Below, in pieces: positions 57,642-64,000 of a DNA stretch of 64,000 bases. The stretch comes from Thalassovita taeanensis (GTDB lineage: Bacteria; Pseudomonadota; Alphaproteobacteria; Rhodobacterales; Rhodobacteraceae). The position numbers and the translations under genes were made by a program. Location of the stretch: assembly GCF_900110775.1 (NCBI RefSeq), contig NZ_FOEP01000004.1:69538-133537 (forward strand). The letters run 5' to 3'. The notes beneath the pieces were generated by a model. That model worked only from the letters and a program-made list of their open reading frames with translations. It made no database searches and was not told the DNA's origin. Position 1 is the stretch's first letter, and the number at the start of each line of letters is the position of its first letter.

Positions 57642-59179
57642 AGCCCATCCGCCTGCTTTCAGGCTTTGTGACGGTCGGCATGTGGACCCTTGCCAGCCGC
57701 GTTCTGGGGTTTGTACGTGATGCGATGATCCTCGCCTATCTGGGCACCGGCCCAGCCTACGAGGCCTATGTCGTCGCCTTCCGCCTACCCAACATGTTCC
57801 GCCGTTTCTTCGCCGAAGGCGCGTTCAACATGGCCTTCATCCCGCAATACTCCAAGCGGCTTGAGGGCGGTGAAGATGCCGACGACTTCGCCTCCCAAGC
57901 CTTTGCCGGTCTAGCCTCGGTGCTGATCGCGCTGACGTTGCTTGCCATGGCGGTGATGCCGTGGATGATCTATGCGCTGGCCTCCGGCTTTGCAGGACAG
58001 GCACAGTTCGAGCTGTCGGTCGAATTTGGCCGCATCACCTTCCCCTATGTGCTGTTCATCTCGCTGGCGGCCCTGCTGTCGGGGGTTCTGAACGCGCTTG
58101 GCCGCTTTGCCGCCGCTGCTGCCGCCCCGGTGCTGCTCAACATCGTGCTCGTCAGCGCCATGACGCTGGCCGCGCTTGCAGGCGGCGACGTGGCGCGTGC
58201 CCTGATCTGGGCGATCCCGCTGGCCGGGATGGCGCAACTGGCGCTGGTCTGGGCCGCCGCCAAACGCGCCGGGTTTCACCTACGCCTGCAACGCCCGCGC
58301 TGGACACCGGCAATGCGCCGCCTTGTGCGCGTCGCCATTCCCGCAGCTCTTGCGGGCGGCGTGATGCAGGTCAACCTGCTGGTCGGGCAACAGGTCGCCA
58401 GCTATTTTGACCGTGCCGTCGGCTGGCTCTATGCTGCAGACCGGTTGTATCAACTACCGCTGGGTGTGGTTGGGATTGCCGTTGGCGTCGTCTTGCTGCC
58501 CGACCTGTCTCGCAGGCTCAAGGCCAATGACACCGCAGGCTCGCGCGAAGCGCTCAGCCGCGCCGCCGAGATTTCGCTGTCGCTGACCATCCCCTCCGCC
58601 GTGGCGCTGATCGTCATCCCCCTGCCACTGGTGTCAGTGCTGTTTGAGCGCGGTGCGACCACCTCGGATGATAGCGCCGCCATTGCCACCGCCGTGGCAA
58701 TCTATGGCCTTGGCCTGCCGGCCTTTGTGGTCCAGAAAATCCTGCAACCGCTGTTCTTTGCGCGCGAAAACACCCGCACCCCGTTCTATTACGCCGTGGC
58801 CGCCATGATCGCCAATGCCGCCATCGCCATCGGGCTGGCGCCCTTGGTGGGCTGGCTTGCCTCGGCCATTGCCACCACGATGGCGGGCTGGGTCATGGTC
58901 GGGCTGCTGATCCGCGGCACCCGCCCTTTTGGCGAGATAGCTCGCTTTGACGCCCGTTTCCATGCCCGGATCTGGCGTATCATCGCCGCAGCACTTGGAA
59001 TGGGCGTGGTGCTTTGGGCGGCAATGGCGCTGCTGACCCCGTTCCTGGGAATGGATGGGCTGCGCTATCTGGCGCTGCTGGTGCTGATCCTGGCAGGAAT
59101 AATCAGCTATTTCGGGATCGGTCAGCTGATCGGCGCCTTCCGCCTGTCCGAATTCAAACGCGCATTGCGCCGAGGCTGA
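57638..59179 (+). CDS. murJ: Lipid II flippase MurJ
   Basis: A 513-residue protein of the MATE-like MVF family with about fourteen membrane helices. The N-terminus TLASRVLGFVRDAMILAYLG, and FRLPNMFRRFFAEGAFNMAFIP, are the MurJ signature. It moves lipid II across the inner membrane for peptidoglycan synthesis. The start is GTG with AAAGGG ahead, overlapping the glnD stop. The glnD-murJ pairing is typical of alphaproteobacteria. Confidence 0.97.
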   Translation: MKPIRLLSGFVTVGMWTLASRVLGFVRDAMILAYLGTGPAYEAYVVAFRLPNMFRRFFAEGAFNMAFIPQYSKRLEGGEDADDFASQAFAGLASVLIALTLLAMAVMPWMIYALASGFAGQAQFELSVEFGRITFPYVLFISLAALLSGVLNALGRFAAAAAAPVLLNIVLVSAMTLAALAGGDVARALIWAIPLAGMAQLALVWAAAKRAGFHLRLQRPRWTPAMRRLVRVAIPAALAGGVMQVNLLVGQQVASYFDRAVGWLYAADRLYQLPLGVVGIAVGVVLLPDLSRRLKANDTAGSREALSRAAEISLSLTIPSAVALIVIPLPLVSVLFERGATTSDDSAAIATAVAIYGLGLPAFVVQKILQPLFFARENTRTPFYYAVAAMIANAAIAIGLAPLVGWLASAIATTMAGWVMVGLLIRGTRPFGEIARFDARFHARIWRIIAAALGMGVVLWAAMALLTPFLGMDGLRYLALLVLILAGIISYFGIGQLIGAFRLSEFKRALRRG

Positions 59180-59279
59180 TAAACGCGGCCCGGCGCAAAT
59201 ATGTGCATCCTTGTCAAACCCGCGCAGTCGGCGCAGGTTGGGGGCGAACCTGATCACGTTTTCTGCAAAGGACGATCTG

Positions 59280-59795
59280 ATGCGCGGCACCACCCTTCTT
59301 CTCATCACCGGCTTGCTTGCACTTGCAGCAGGCGTTGTTGCGCTGATCTACCCGCTCGCGGCCTCTGTTGCCGTCAGCCTTCTGATTGGTTGGAGCTTCG
59401 CTGTGCTCGGCGCGCTGCTCTTGCTTGCGGGCCTGACGGCTCCGGGCTGGCGCGTTGTCCAGATCATTCTGGGCGTGCTGATGATGCTTCTGGGGGTGTC
59501 GCTTCTGGCCGATCCGCTTGAAGGGGTCGTGGGGCTGACAATCGTGCTGGGCGTGCTCCTTGCGATTTCCGGCGTGGTGAAGCTGCTGATGAGCTGGAGC
59601 GCCCTTTCCGGCCCGTTCCGCGCCTCGCTGCTTCTGTCGGGGGCGCTGTCGCTGCTGCTTGGTATCATGATTCTGACCAACACACCCGGCTCAGGAGTCA
59701 TCGCCATTGGCGTCCTACTGGCGATTGAGCTGCTCAGCAATGGGATCTGGGCGATCTCACTGGCGCTTATGATGCGGCGCGGCACCAGGTTTTGA
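59280..59795 (+). CDS. HdeD-like membrane protein (DUF308)
   Basis: A 171-residue protein with six predicted membrane helices in three hairpins, with repeats such as ILGVLMMLLGVSLLADPLEG, the pattern of HdeD/DUF308. E. coli HdeD is linked to acid resistance; most homologues are uncharacterised. The ATG at 59280 follows AAAGGA; the frame upstream to 59211 is Arg-rich and unlikely to be coding. Confidence 0.85.
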   Translation: MRGTTLLLITGLLALAAGVVALIYPLAASVAVSLLIGWSFAVLGALLLLAGLTAPGWRVVQIILGVLMMLLGVSLLADPLEGVVGLTIVLGVLLAISGVVKLLMSWSALSGPFRASLLLSGALSLLLGIMILTNTPGSGVIAIGVLLAIELLSNGIWAISLALMMRRGTRF

Positions 59796-59828
59796 AACAC
59801 CGGCAAGCAGACACGTCGGCCGCGCGCC

Positions 59829-60515
59829 TTACTTGTGGCGCAACCGGGCGCGGAGTCTGCTCCAGCCACCGGGGCTGACCAAAAACGACAGCGCGAACCC
59901 CGCAGCAAAGCCCCCCACGTCGGCCACCCAATCGGGCTGACTGCCGAACAGAATCCCAAATACCAACTGAATTCCCATCAGAAACCCGATCAGTGAAAAC
60001 GCCCGGGCCTGCTGCTCGCCCAGCACCCCCAGCCGCAACCACATCAGATAGGTGAATGCCCCAATCAGGCCGTATACCCCCGGAAACGCCCCCATCAGCG
60101 GCACTGGCGTGCTCAGAAACAGGCCATAGGCCAGCGCGCCCACAACGCACGACAGCATGAACACCGCCAGCGTGGCGAGCTGCGAAAATACATCGCCCAC
60201 CATCTTGCCCAAGGCCAACAGCATCGCGCCAGAAAACACCGCCTGTGTGAAGCTGGCATGCACAAATGGATAGGTCACAAACCGCATCACATGCTCGAAC
60301 GGCCAGTGGTTGTTCTCCAGCATCCAGTCAAAGATCGGTCCAGAAAACGCATAGCGCTGAACCGCTTCAAGCCGCCACCCCACCGCACCCGGCCCACCAA
60401 CAAGACCGCGGCCGCCCAGCCACAATGCTGCCTCGATCCCAATGACAAGCAAAAACAACGCCACCACAACGGGCGGCAACGGGTTGACGGGGCTTTCATT
60501 CTCTGGGCTGCTCAT
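59829..60515 (-). CDS. Rhomboid-fold membrane protein lacking catalytic residues
   Basis: A 228-residue protein with six membrane helices arranged as in rhomboid proteases. The position of the serine motif GASG reads AFPG (P145 in place of Ser), and the histidine motif AHxGG reads ADVGG (D199 in place of His). The oxyanion His/Asn region of helix 2 is also changed (SFTQAVFSGAM). So it should be proteolytically inactive, like eukaryotic iRhoms. GVYGLIGAF and GGFAAGF keep the helix-packing motifs, so the fold is probably intact. ATG at 60515 follows AAGGAGAGG. Divergent from trpS. Confidence 0.8.
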   Translation of the reverse strand: MSSPENESPVNPLPPVVVALFLLVIGIEAALWLGGRGLVGGPGAVGWRLEAVQRYAFSGPIFDWMLENNHWPFEHVMRFVTYPFVHASFTQAVFSGAMLLALGKMVGDVFSQLATLAVFMLSCVVGALAYGLFLSTPVPLMGAFPGVYGLIGAFTYLMWLRLGVLGEQQARAFSLIGFLMGIQLVFGILFGSQPDWVADVGGFAAGFALSFLVSPGGWSRLRARLRHK

Positions 60516-60543
60516 GGGCCTCTCCTTGACGGGGCTTTTTCGC

Positions 60544-60566
60544 ATGGGTAAGCCAACTGCACCCAT
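60544..60566. repeat. Short inverted repeat in the trpS/rhomboid promoter gap
   Basis: ATGGGT and ACCCAT separated by 11 bases, 22 bases before the trpS start, in the divergent gap. Possibly an operator, but with six-base arms it could be chance. Confidence 0.2.
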
Positions 60567-60587
60567 AAATCCAGACGGAGAAACACC

Positions 60588-61637
60588 ATGGCGGATGCGG
60601 TCCAAACGCAATCCAACCCGAACGCGGCCTTCACCCCCCGCGTTTTCTCGGGCATTCAGCCCTCGGGGGGGCTGACCCTCGGCAACTATCTTGGCGCACT
60701 CAAGCGGTTTGCGCAGGCGCAAGACAGCGGTATTGAAACGATTTACTGCATGGTTGACCTGCACGCCATTACCGTCTGGCAAGACCCCGACGCCCTGCGC
60801 CGCCAAACCCGCGAACTGGCCGCTGGTTTCATTGCCTCCGGTGTTGATCCAGAACGCTCAATCCTGTTCAACCAAAGTCAGGTGCCTGAACACGCACAGC
60901 TGGCTTGGATCTTCAATTGCGTTGCGCGCCTAGGCTGGATGAACCGGATGACCCAGTTCAAGGACAAAGCTGGCAAAAACGCCGAAAAAGTCTCGCTGGG
61001 CCTTTATGCCTATCCGGCGCTTATGGCCGCTGACATCCTGCTTTACCACGCCACCCAAGTGCCGGTGGGCGAGGACCAGAAGCAGCATGTCGAGCTAACC
61101 CGCGACATCGCCGCCAAGTTCAACCACGACTATGGCGTCGACTTCTTCCCCATCACCGAACCGGTGATTGAAGGCGCGGCCACCCGCGTCATGTCATTGC
61201 GTGACGGCACCAAGAAGATGTCCAAATCCGACCCTTCCGATGCCAGCCGCATCAACATGACCGACGATGCAGACACCATCGCCAAAAAGATCCGCAAGGC
61301 CAAGACCGACGCCGAGGCGCTGCCCTCCGAGGCCAAAGGTCTGGAAGAGCGCGCCGATGCCCGCAATCTGGTGAACATCTATGCCGCTTTGTCGGATATG
61401 ACCGTTGATCAGGTGCTGGCTGACGTGGGCGGCAAACAGTTTTCGGAATTCAAACCGATGCTGGCAGACCTGGCCGTGGCCAAGCTGTCTCCGATCTCGA
61501 CCGAAATGTCGCGGCTTATGCGCGACCCGGCCGAGATTGACCGCCTGCTCGGCGCCGGGGCAAAACGCGCCCGCACCATCGCCACCCCGATTCTTGAAAA
61601 GACTTATGATATCGTCGGCATGGTGCGCTCGGCCTAA
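60588..61637 (+). CDS. trpS: Tryptophanyl-tRNA synthetase
   Basis: A 349-residue class I aminoacyl-tRNA synthetase. The HIGH-type motif is in [17 protein letters not shown] (about 24-40), the KMSKS motif KKMSKSDPS near 209-217. It charges tRNA-Trp. Length is normal for the bacterial enzyme. No leader peptide or T-box is seen in front; the murJ-trpS neighbourhood is conserved in alphaproteobacteria. Confidence 0.97.
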   Translation: MADAVQTQSNPNAAFTPRVFSGIQPSGGLTLGNYLGALKRFAQAQDSGIETIYCMVDLHAITVWQDPDALRRQTRELAAGFIASGVDPERSILFNQSQVPEHAQLAWIFNCVARLGWMNRMTQFKDKAGKNAEKVSLGLYAYPALMAADILLYHATQVPVGEDQKQHVELTRDIAAKFNHDYGVDFFPITEPVIEGAATRVMSLRDGTKKMSKSDPSDASRINMTDDADTIAKKIRKAKTDAEALPSEAKGLEERADARNLVNIYAALSDMTVDQVLADVGGKQFSEFKPMLADLAVAKLSPISTEMSRLMRDPAEIDRLLGAGAKRARTIATPILEKTYDIVGMVRSA

Positions 61638-61649
61638 AAGCACGTCAAG

Positions 61650-61672
61650 GGGTGGGCGTGTGACGCCCACCC
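61650..61672. terminator. Hairpin between convergent trpS and L,D-transpeptidase genes
   Basis: GGGTGGGCGT and ACGCCCACCC pair around GTG, 12 bases after the trpS stop and 9 bases before the end of the opposite gene. No T-run on either side, so a weaker or bidirectional terminator. Confidence 0.55.
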
Positions 61673-61681
61673 TAACCGGCA

Positions 61682-62224
61682 TCAAACCAGCCGGACCTGC
61701 GTGCCGACCTCTACCAAACCGTAAAGCTCGGCAATCATCTGGTTATACAGCCCGATACACCCATCCGACGACCTGCGCCCGATCTTGCGCGTGTCATGCG
61801 TCCCGTGGATCCGATAATACTGCCAGCTCAGATACAGCGCATGCGTGCCCAGTGGGTTCTTCGGCCCTGCCGGGATCACCGCAGGCAGCGACGGGTCGCG
61901 CTCGCGCATCGACGGGGTTGGCGTCCATGTCGGGCCTTCGACCTTCTTGATCACGCGGGTATACCCCAGCCTCGTCAGCTCCTCGCTGATCGGCACCGAG
62001 GTTGGATACAACCGATAGATACTGCCATCCCCAGACCAAAAATGCAGCGCGCGTGACGTGGTATCGGCCACGATCGCCCCTTTGTCCAAGCTGTCAAAAT
62101 GGTCGCGCCAATCCATCGTCCGAAAGCTCGAGATATTGTTGCGCACCGCTGCTGCGGCCACATGCGGGCTGGCCACCAAAGCCGCAGCCGCACCGATAAA
62201 TAGGCGCCGATTCAAAGTGCTCAT
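61682..62224 (-). CDS. L,D-transpeptidase (YkuD family)
   Basis: A 180-residue exported protein. The N-terminus NRRLFIGAAAALVAS resembles a short Tat-type or Sec signal. The YkuD motif is IHGTHD (H140) with C156 in RSSDGCIGLYN. The usual SHGC is SDGC, so the residue beside the catalytic Cys is Asp (D154). It would form 3-3 crosslinks or attach a protein to peptidoglycan in the periplasm. GTG and ATG choices do not conflict; ATG at 62224 fits the signal. Confidence 0.88.
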   Translation of the reverse strand: MSTLNRRLFIGAAAALVASPHVAAAAVRNNISSFRTMDWRDHFDSLDKGAIVADTTSRALHFWSGDGSIYRLYPTSVPISEELTRLGYTRVIKKVEGPTWTPTPSMRERDPSLPAVIPAGPKNPLGTHALYLSWQYYRIHGTHDTRKIGRRSSDGCIGLYNQMIAELYGLVEVGTQVRLV

Positions 62225-62415
62225 ATCTGCCTCGTCTGACTATGTTTCTGCCACACAAAGCAAACCCCGGACACATTCACAAATCACAATGCAGTGCGCG
62301 CCGGGCGCCCCCGCGCACCTAAGCATATTCGCACAATTTGCGTGCGAACTTCGCTATTTCAGTGCAAATATGCGTCAACTATCTTGCTGACATACCGACA
62401 AACCGGAGAAAGCAA

Positions 62416-62910
62416 ATGACCACCCCCGTTCACCCCAACACCCGCATCGGCCACGTGCACTTAAAAGTGTCCGACCTTGACCGTGCCATCGGATTTTATT
62501 CTGGCGTTCTCGGGTTCGAACTGATGCAGCGGTATGGCACACAGGCCGCGTTTCTCTCGGCGGGCGGGTATCACCACCATATCGGGTTGAACACTTGGGA
62601 AAGTCTGGGCAGCGGCCCCGCCCCGCGCCACCATCCCGGCCTGTACCATACCGCCTTTCTTTATCCCGACCGCGCCAGCCTTGGCGACGCCCTGCGCCGT
62701 GTGCTCGAGGCAGGGTTGGATCTGGAAGGCGCCGCAGATCACGGCGTCAGCGAAGCGATTTACCTCTCCGACCCCGATGGTAACGGCGTCGAGCTTTACC
62801 GCGACCGCGCCCCCGAGGATTGGCCTCGCGATGCCGACGCGCAGCTGAGCATGTCCAACAGCCCTCTGGACCTGCAAAAGCTTCTGTCCGAGGCACCGCC
62901 GCGCTCCTGA
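62416..62910 (+). CDS. VOC family protein (glyoxalase / extradiol dioxygenase type)
   Basis: A 164-residue protein with the VOC fold: HVHLKVSDLDRAIGFYSGVLGFE at the N-terminus carries the first metal His, YHTAFLYP the second, and DPDGNGVELYRD the Glu. Close to the CatE-like group, so a single-chain dioxygenase, glyoxalase or fosfomycin-type role is possible; substrate unknown. The ATG at 62416 has GGAG upstream; the open frame to 62338 lies over AT-richer promoter DNA. Confidence 0.85.
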   Translation: MTTPVHPNTRIGHVHLKVSDLDRAIGFYSGVLGFELMQRYGTQAAFLSAGGYHHHIGLNTWESLGSGPAPRHHPGLYHTAFLYPDRASLGDALRRVLEAGLDLEGAADHGVSEAIYLSDPDGNGVELYRDRAPEDWPRDADAQLSMSNSPLDLQKLLSEAPPRS

Positions 62911-62912
62911 GC

Positions 62913-62937
62913 CTTGCGGAAACCGCAAGCCGGTTTT
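62913..62937 (+). terminator. Probable Rho-independent terminator of the VOC gene
   Basis: CTTGCGG and CCGCAAG pair around AAA, followed by CCGGTTTT, directly after the VOC stop codon. Confidence 0.55.
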
Positions 62938-62994
62938 GCTCTGGACGCCCCCGGCCCGCCCTCCTAGGCTGCGCGCCAATAAGGAGAGTTCGAC

Positions 62995-63858
62995 ATGGCA
63001 ATCGGTTCGCATATCCGCACATATTTCAACGGCATCTGGCATCAGGGCGATATGCCAGTGATGAACGCCGCCGATCACGGCAGCTGGCTGGGCAGCACCG
63101 TATTCGACGGCGCGCGCTATTTCAATGGCTTGGCGCCGGACCTGGACGCGCATTGCGCCCGCGTGAACCGTTCCGCCAAGGCGCTGATGATCACCCCCAC
63201 CGTTGAAACCGATGACATGGTGCAGATCATCCGCGATGGCTTGCGCGCCTATCCCGAAGACGCCGCCGTCTATATCCGCCCGATGTATTGGGCCATTGAT
63301 GGCGATGCCACCGGGATCGTGCCGTTGCCAGACAAGACGGGCTTTGCCATCTCACTGGAACAGGTGCCGATGGCCCTGCCCGAGGCGTCAACCACACTGA
63401 CCCGCACCCGTTTCCGCCGCCCCGTGCTTGAAGACGCCGTGTGCAACGCCAAAGCCGGCAGTCTTTATCCCAACAATTCCCGCATGTTGGCCGAGGCGAA
63501 AGCCAAAGGCTTCGGCAACGCTCTGGTGGCCGATGCGATGGGCAATGTCGCCGAAAGCGCCAGCGCCAATGTCTTCATGGTCAAGGATAACGAGGTGTTC
63601 ACCCCGATCGCCAACGGTACCTTTCTGGCCGGCATCACGCGCGCGCGCCATATCCAGAACCTGCGCGCCGATGGTTTTCTGGTGCACGAGACCGTGCTGA
63701 CCTTCGACGACTTCCACGCCGCTGACGAGGTTTTTCTGTCCGGCAACATGAGCAAAGTCACGCCCGTGACTGCCTTTGACGACACCACATACCCTATCGG
63801 CCCGGTCACCAAACGCGCGCGGCAACTCTATTGGGAGTGGGCCGCCGCCAACGGCTGA
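62995..63858 (+). CDS. ilvE: Branched-chain amino acid aminotransferase-like (class IV)
   Basis: A 287-residue fold-type IV PLP enzyme. N-terminus TYFNGIWHQGDMPVM with STVFDGARYF, PLP lysine K153 in DAVCNAKAGSLYPNN, and the phosphate-binding turn ESASANVFMVKD. It transfers amino groups to branched-chain keto acids. The closely related D-amino-acid transaminases and aminodeoxychorismate lyase share this fold, so substrate assignment is probable, not certain. AAGGAGAG precedes the ATG. It converges with the hisD-family gene. Confidence 0.85.
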   Translation: MAIGSHIRTYFNGIWHQGDMPVMNAADHGSWLGSTVFDGARYFNGLAPDLDAHCARVNRSAKALMITPTVETDDMVQIIRDGLRAYPEDAAVYIRPMYWAIDGDATGIVPLPDKTGFAISLEQVPMALPEASTTLTRTRFRRPVLEDAVCNAKAGSLYPNNSRMLAEAKAKGFGNALVADAMGNVAESASANVFMVKDNEVFTPIANGTFLAGITRARHIQNLRADGFLVHETVLTFDDFHAADEVFLSGNMSKVTPVTAFDDTTYPIGPVTKRARQLYWEWAAANG

Positions 63859-64000
63859 TTACCCCACTGCCAATCGCACCGCCGGGCAGAATTTCTCCAA
63901 CCGGATATCGGCGGTGCGGGCGTGGCCTTCCATGCCTTCCTCGCGGCTGATCCGCGCGGTCACGCGCGCCAGATCGGGCAAGGCCTGCGCCTCCACCCGT
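63859..64000 (-). CDS. Histidinol dehydrogenase-family gene, C-terminal end only
   Basis: Open on the minus strand from the window edge to a TAA at 63859-63861; 46 residues are seen, ending RLAVG. The segment SREEGMEGHARTADIRLEKF is the C-terminal motif of HisD-type enzymes, with the His and Glu that close the active site. Sulfopropanediol dehydrogenase (HpsN) belongs to the same family and ends similarly, so HisD is not proven. The stop abuts the ilvE stop (convergent). The rest lies outside the window. Confidence 0.7.
   Translation of the reverse strand, partial: RVEAQALPDLARVTARISREEGMEGHARTADIRLEKFCPAVRLAVG

Overview
The window is chromosomal DNA of an alphaproteobacterium, most likely a marine Rhodobacterales (Roseobacter/Rhodobacter group) organism. 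This is inferred from the high GC content, the succinate dehydrogenase / ethylmalonyl-CoA / 2-oxoglutarate dehydrogenase gene arrangement, an RpoH of the second (RpoHII-like) type, and short NnrU, DUF1737 and SseB-type genes usual for that order. Genes are dense: no stretch over 300 bases lacks a gene. I saw no tRNA or rRNA genes, insertion sequences, phage genes or CRISPR arrays. The ends cut two genes: an SHMT-like PLP enzyme at the left and a histidinol-dehydrogenase-family gene at the right.

Region 1 (1-21.5 kb) is a central-carbon island. On the minus strand lie sdhC-sdhD-sdhA-[FkbM methyltransferase]-sdhB, and upstream of it mcl2-nnrU-DUF1737-mch of the ethylmalonyl-CoA pathway. On the plus strand lie mdh, then sucC-sucD-[exported unknown]-sucA-sucB-[glycosyltransferase]-[MAPEG]-lpd. 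Together they make most of the succinyl-CoA to malate to oxaloacetate part of the TCA cycle and link it to acetyl-CoA assimilation. The sdhC and sucC upstream regions carry the same pair of perfect TGTGATCACA palindromes with identical 21-bp centre spacing, and a single copy lies before sdhB. This looks like a shared TCA operator and is the strongest non-coding signal in the window.

Region 2 (21.5-33.6 kb) is envelope and cell shape: a lipoprotein, a PPOX flavoprotein, plsC, ftsX and ftsE, a zinc-ribbon membrane protein, rlmJ, then mreB-mreC-mreD-mrdA-rodA and a ghrA-like reductase.

Region 3 (33.6-47.9 kb) holds an SseB-like protein, a uracil-DNA-glycosylase family protein, nhaA, a capsule-export pair (KpsT-like ATPase and KpsE-like protein, no permease nearby), a phosphomannomutase/phosphoglucomutase, an M3 oligopeptidase, a membrane-anchored ThiF/MoeB protein, dut, coaBC, rpoH and two cobalamin genes.

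Region 4 (47.9-64 kb) holds a glutathione S-transferase with a C-terminal TRASH-like cysteine motif, a ComM/YifB ATPase, an esterase, gshB, yraN, rsmI, an LpoA-like lipoprotein, glnD, murJ, an HdeD-like protein, a rhomboid-fold protein lacking its catalytic residues, trpS, an L,D-transpeptidase, a VOC protein and a branched-chain aminotransferase.

Most genes are ordinary housekeeping genes. The less explained items are the shared operator, the passenger genes inside the TCA operons, the rhomboid pseudoprotease, the GST-TRASH fusion and the orphan capsule-export pair. I did not find a clearly new multi-gene defence or mobile system.
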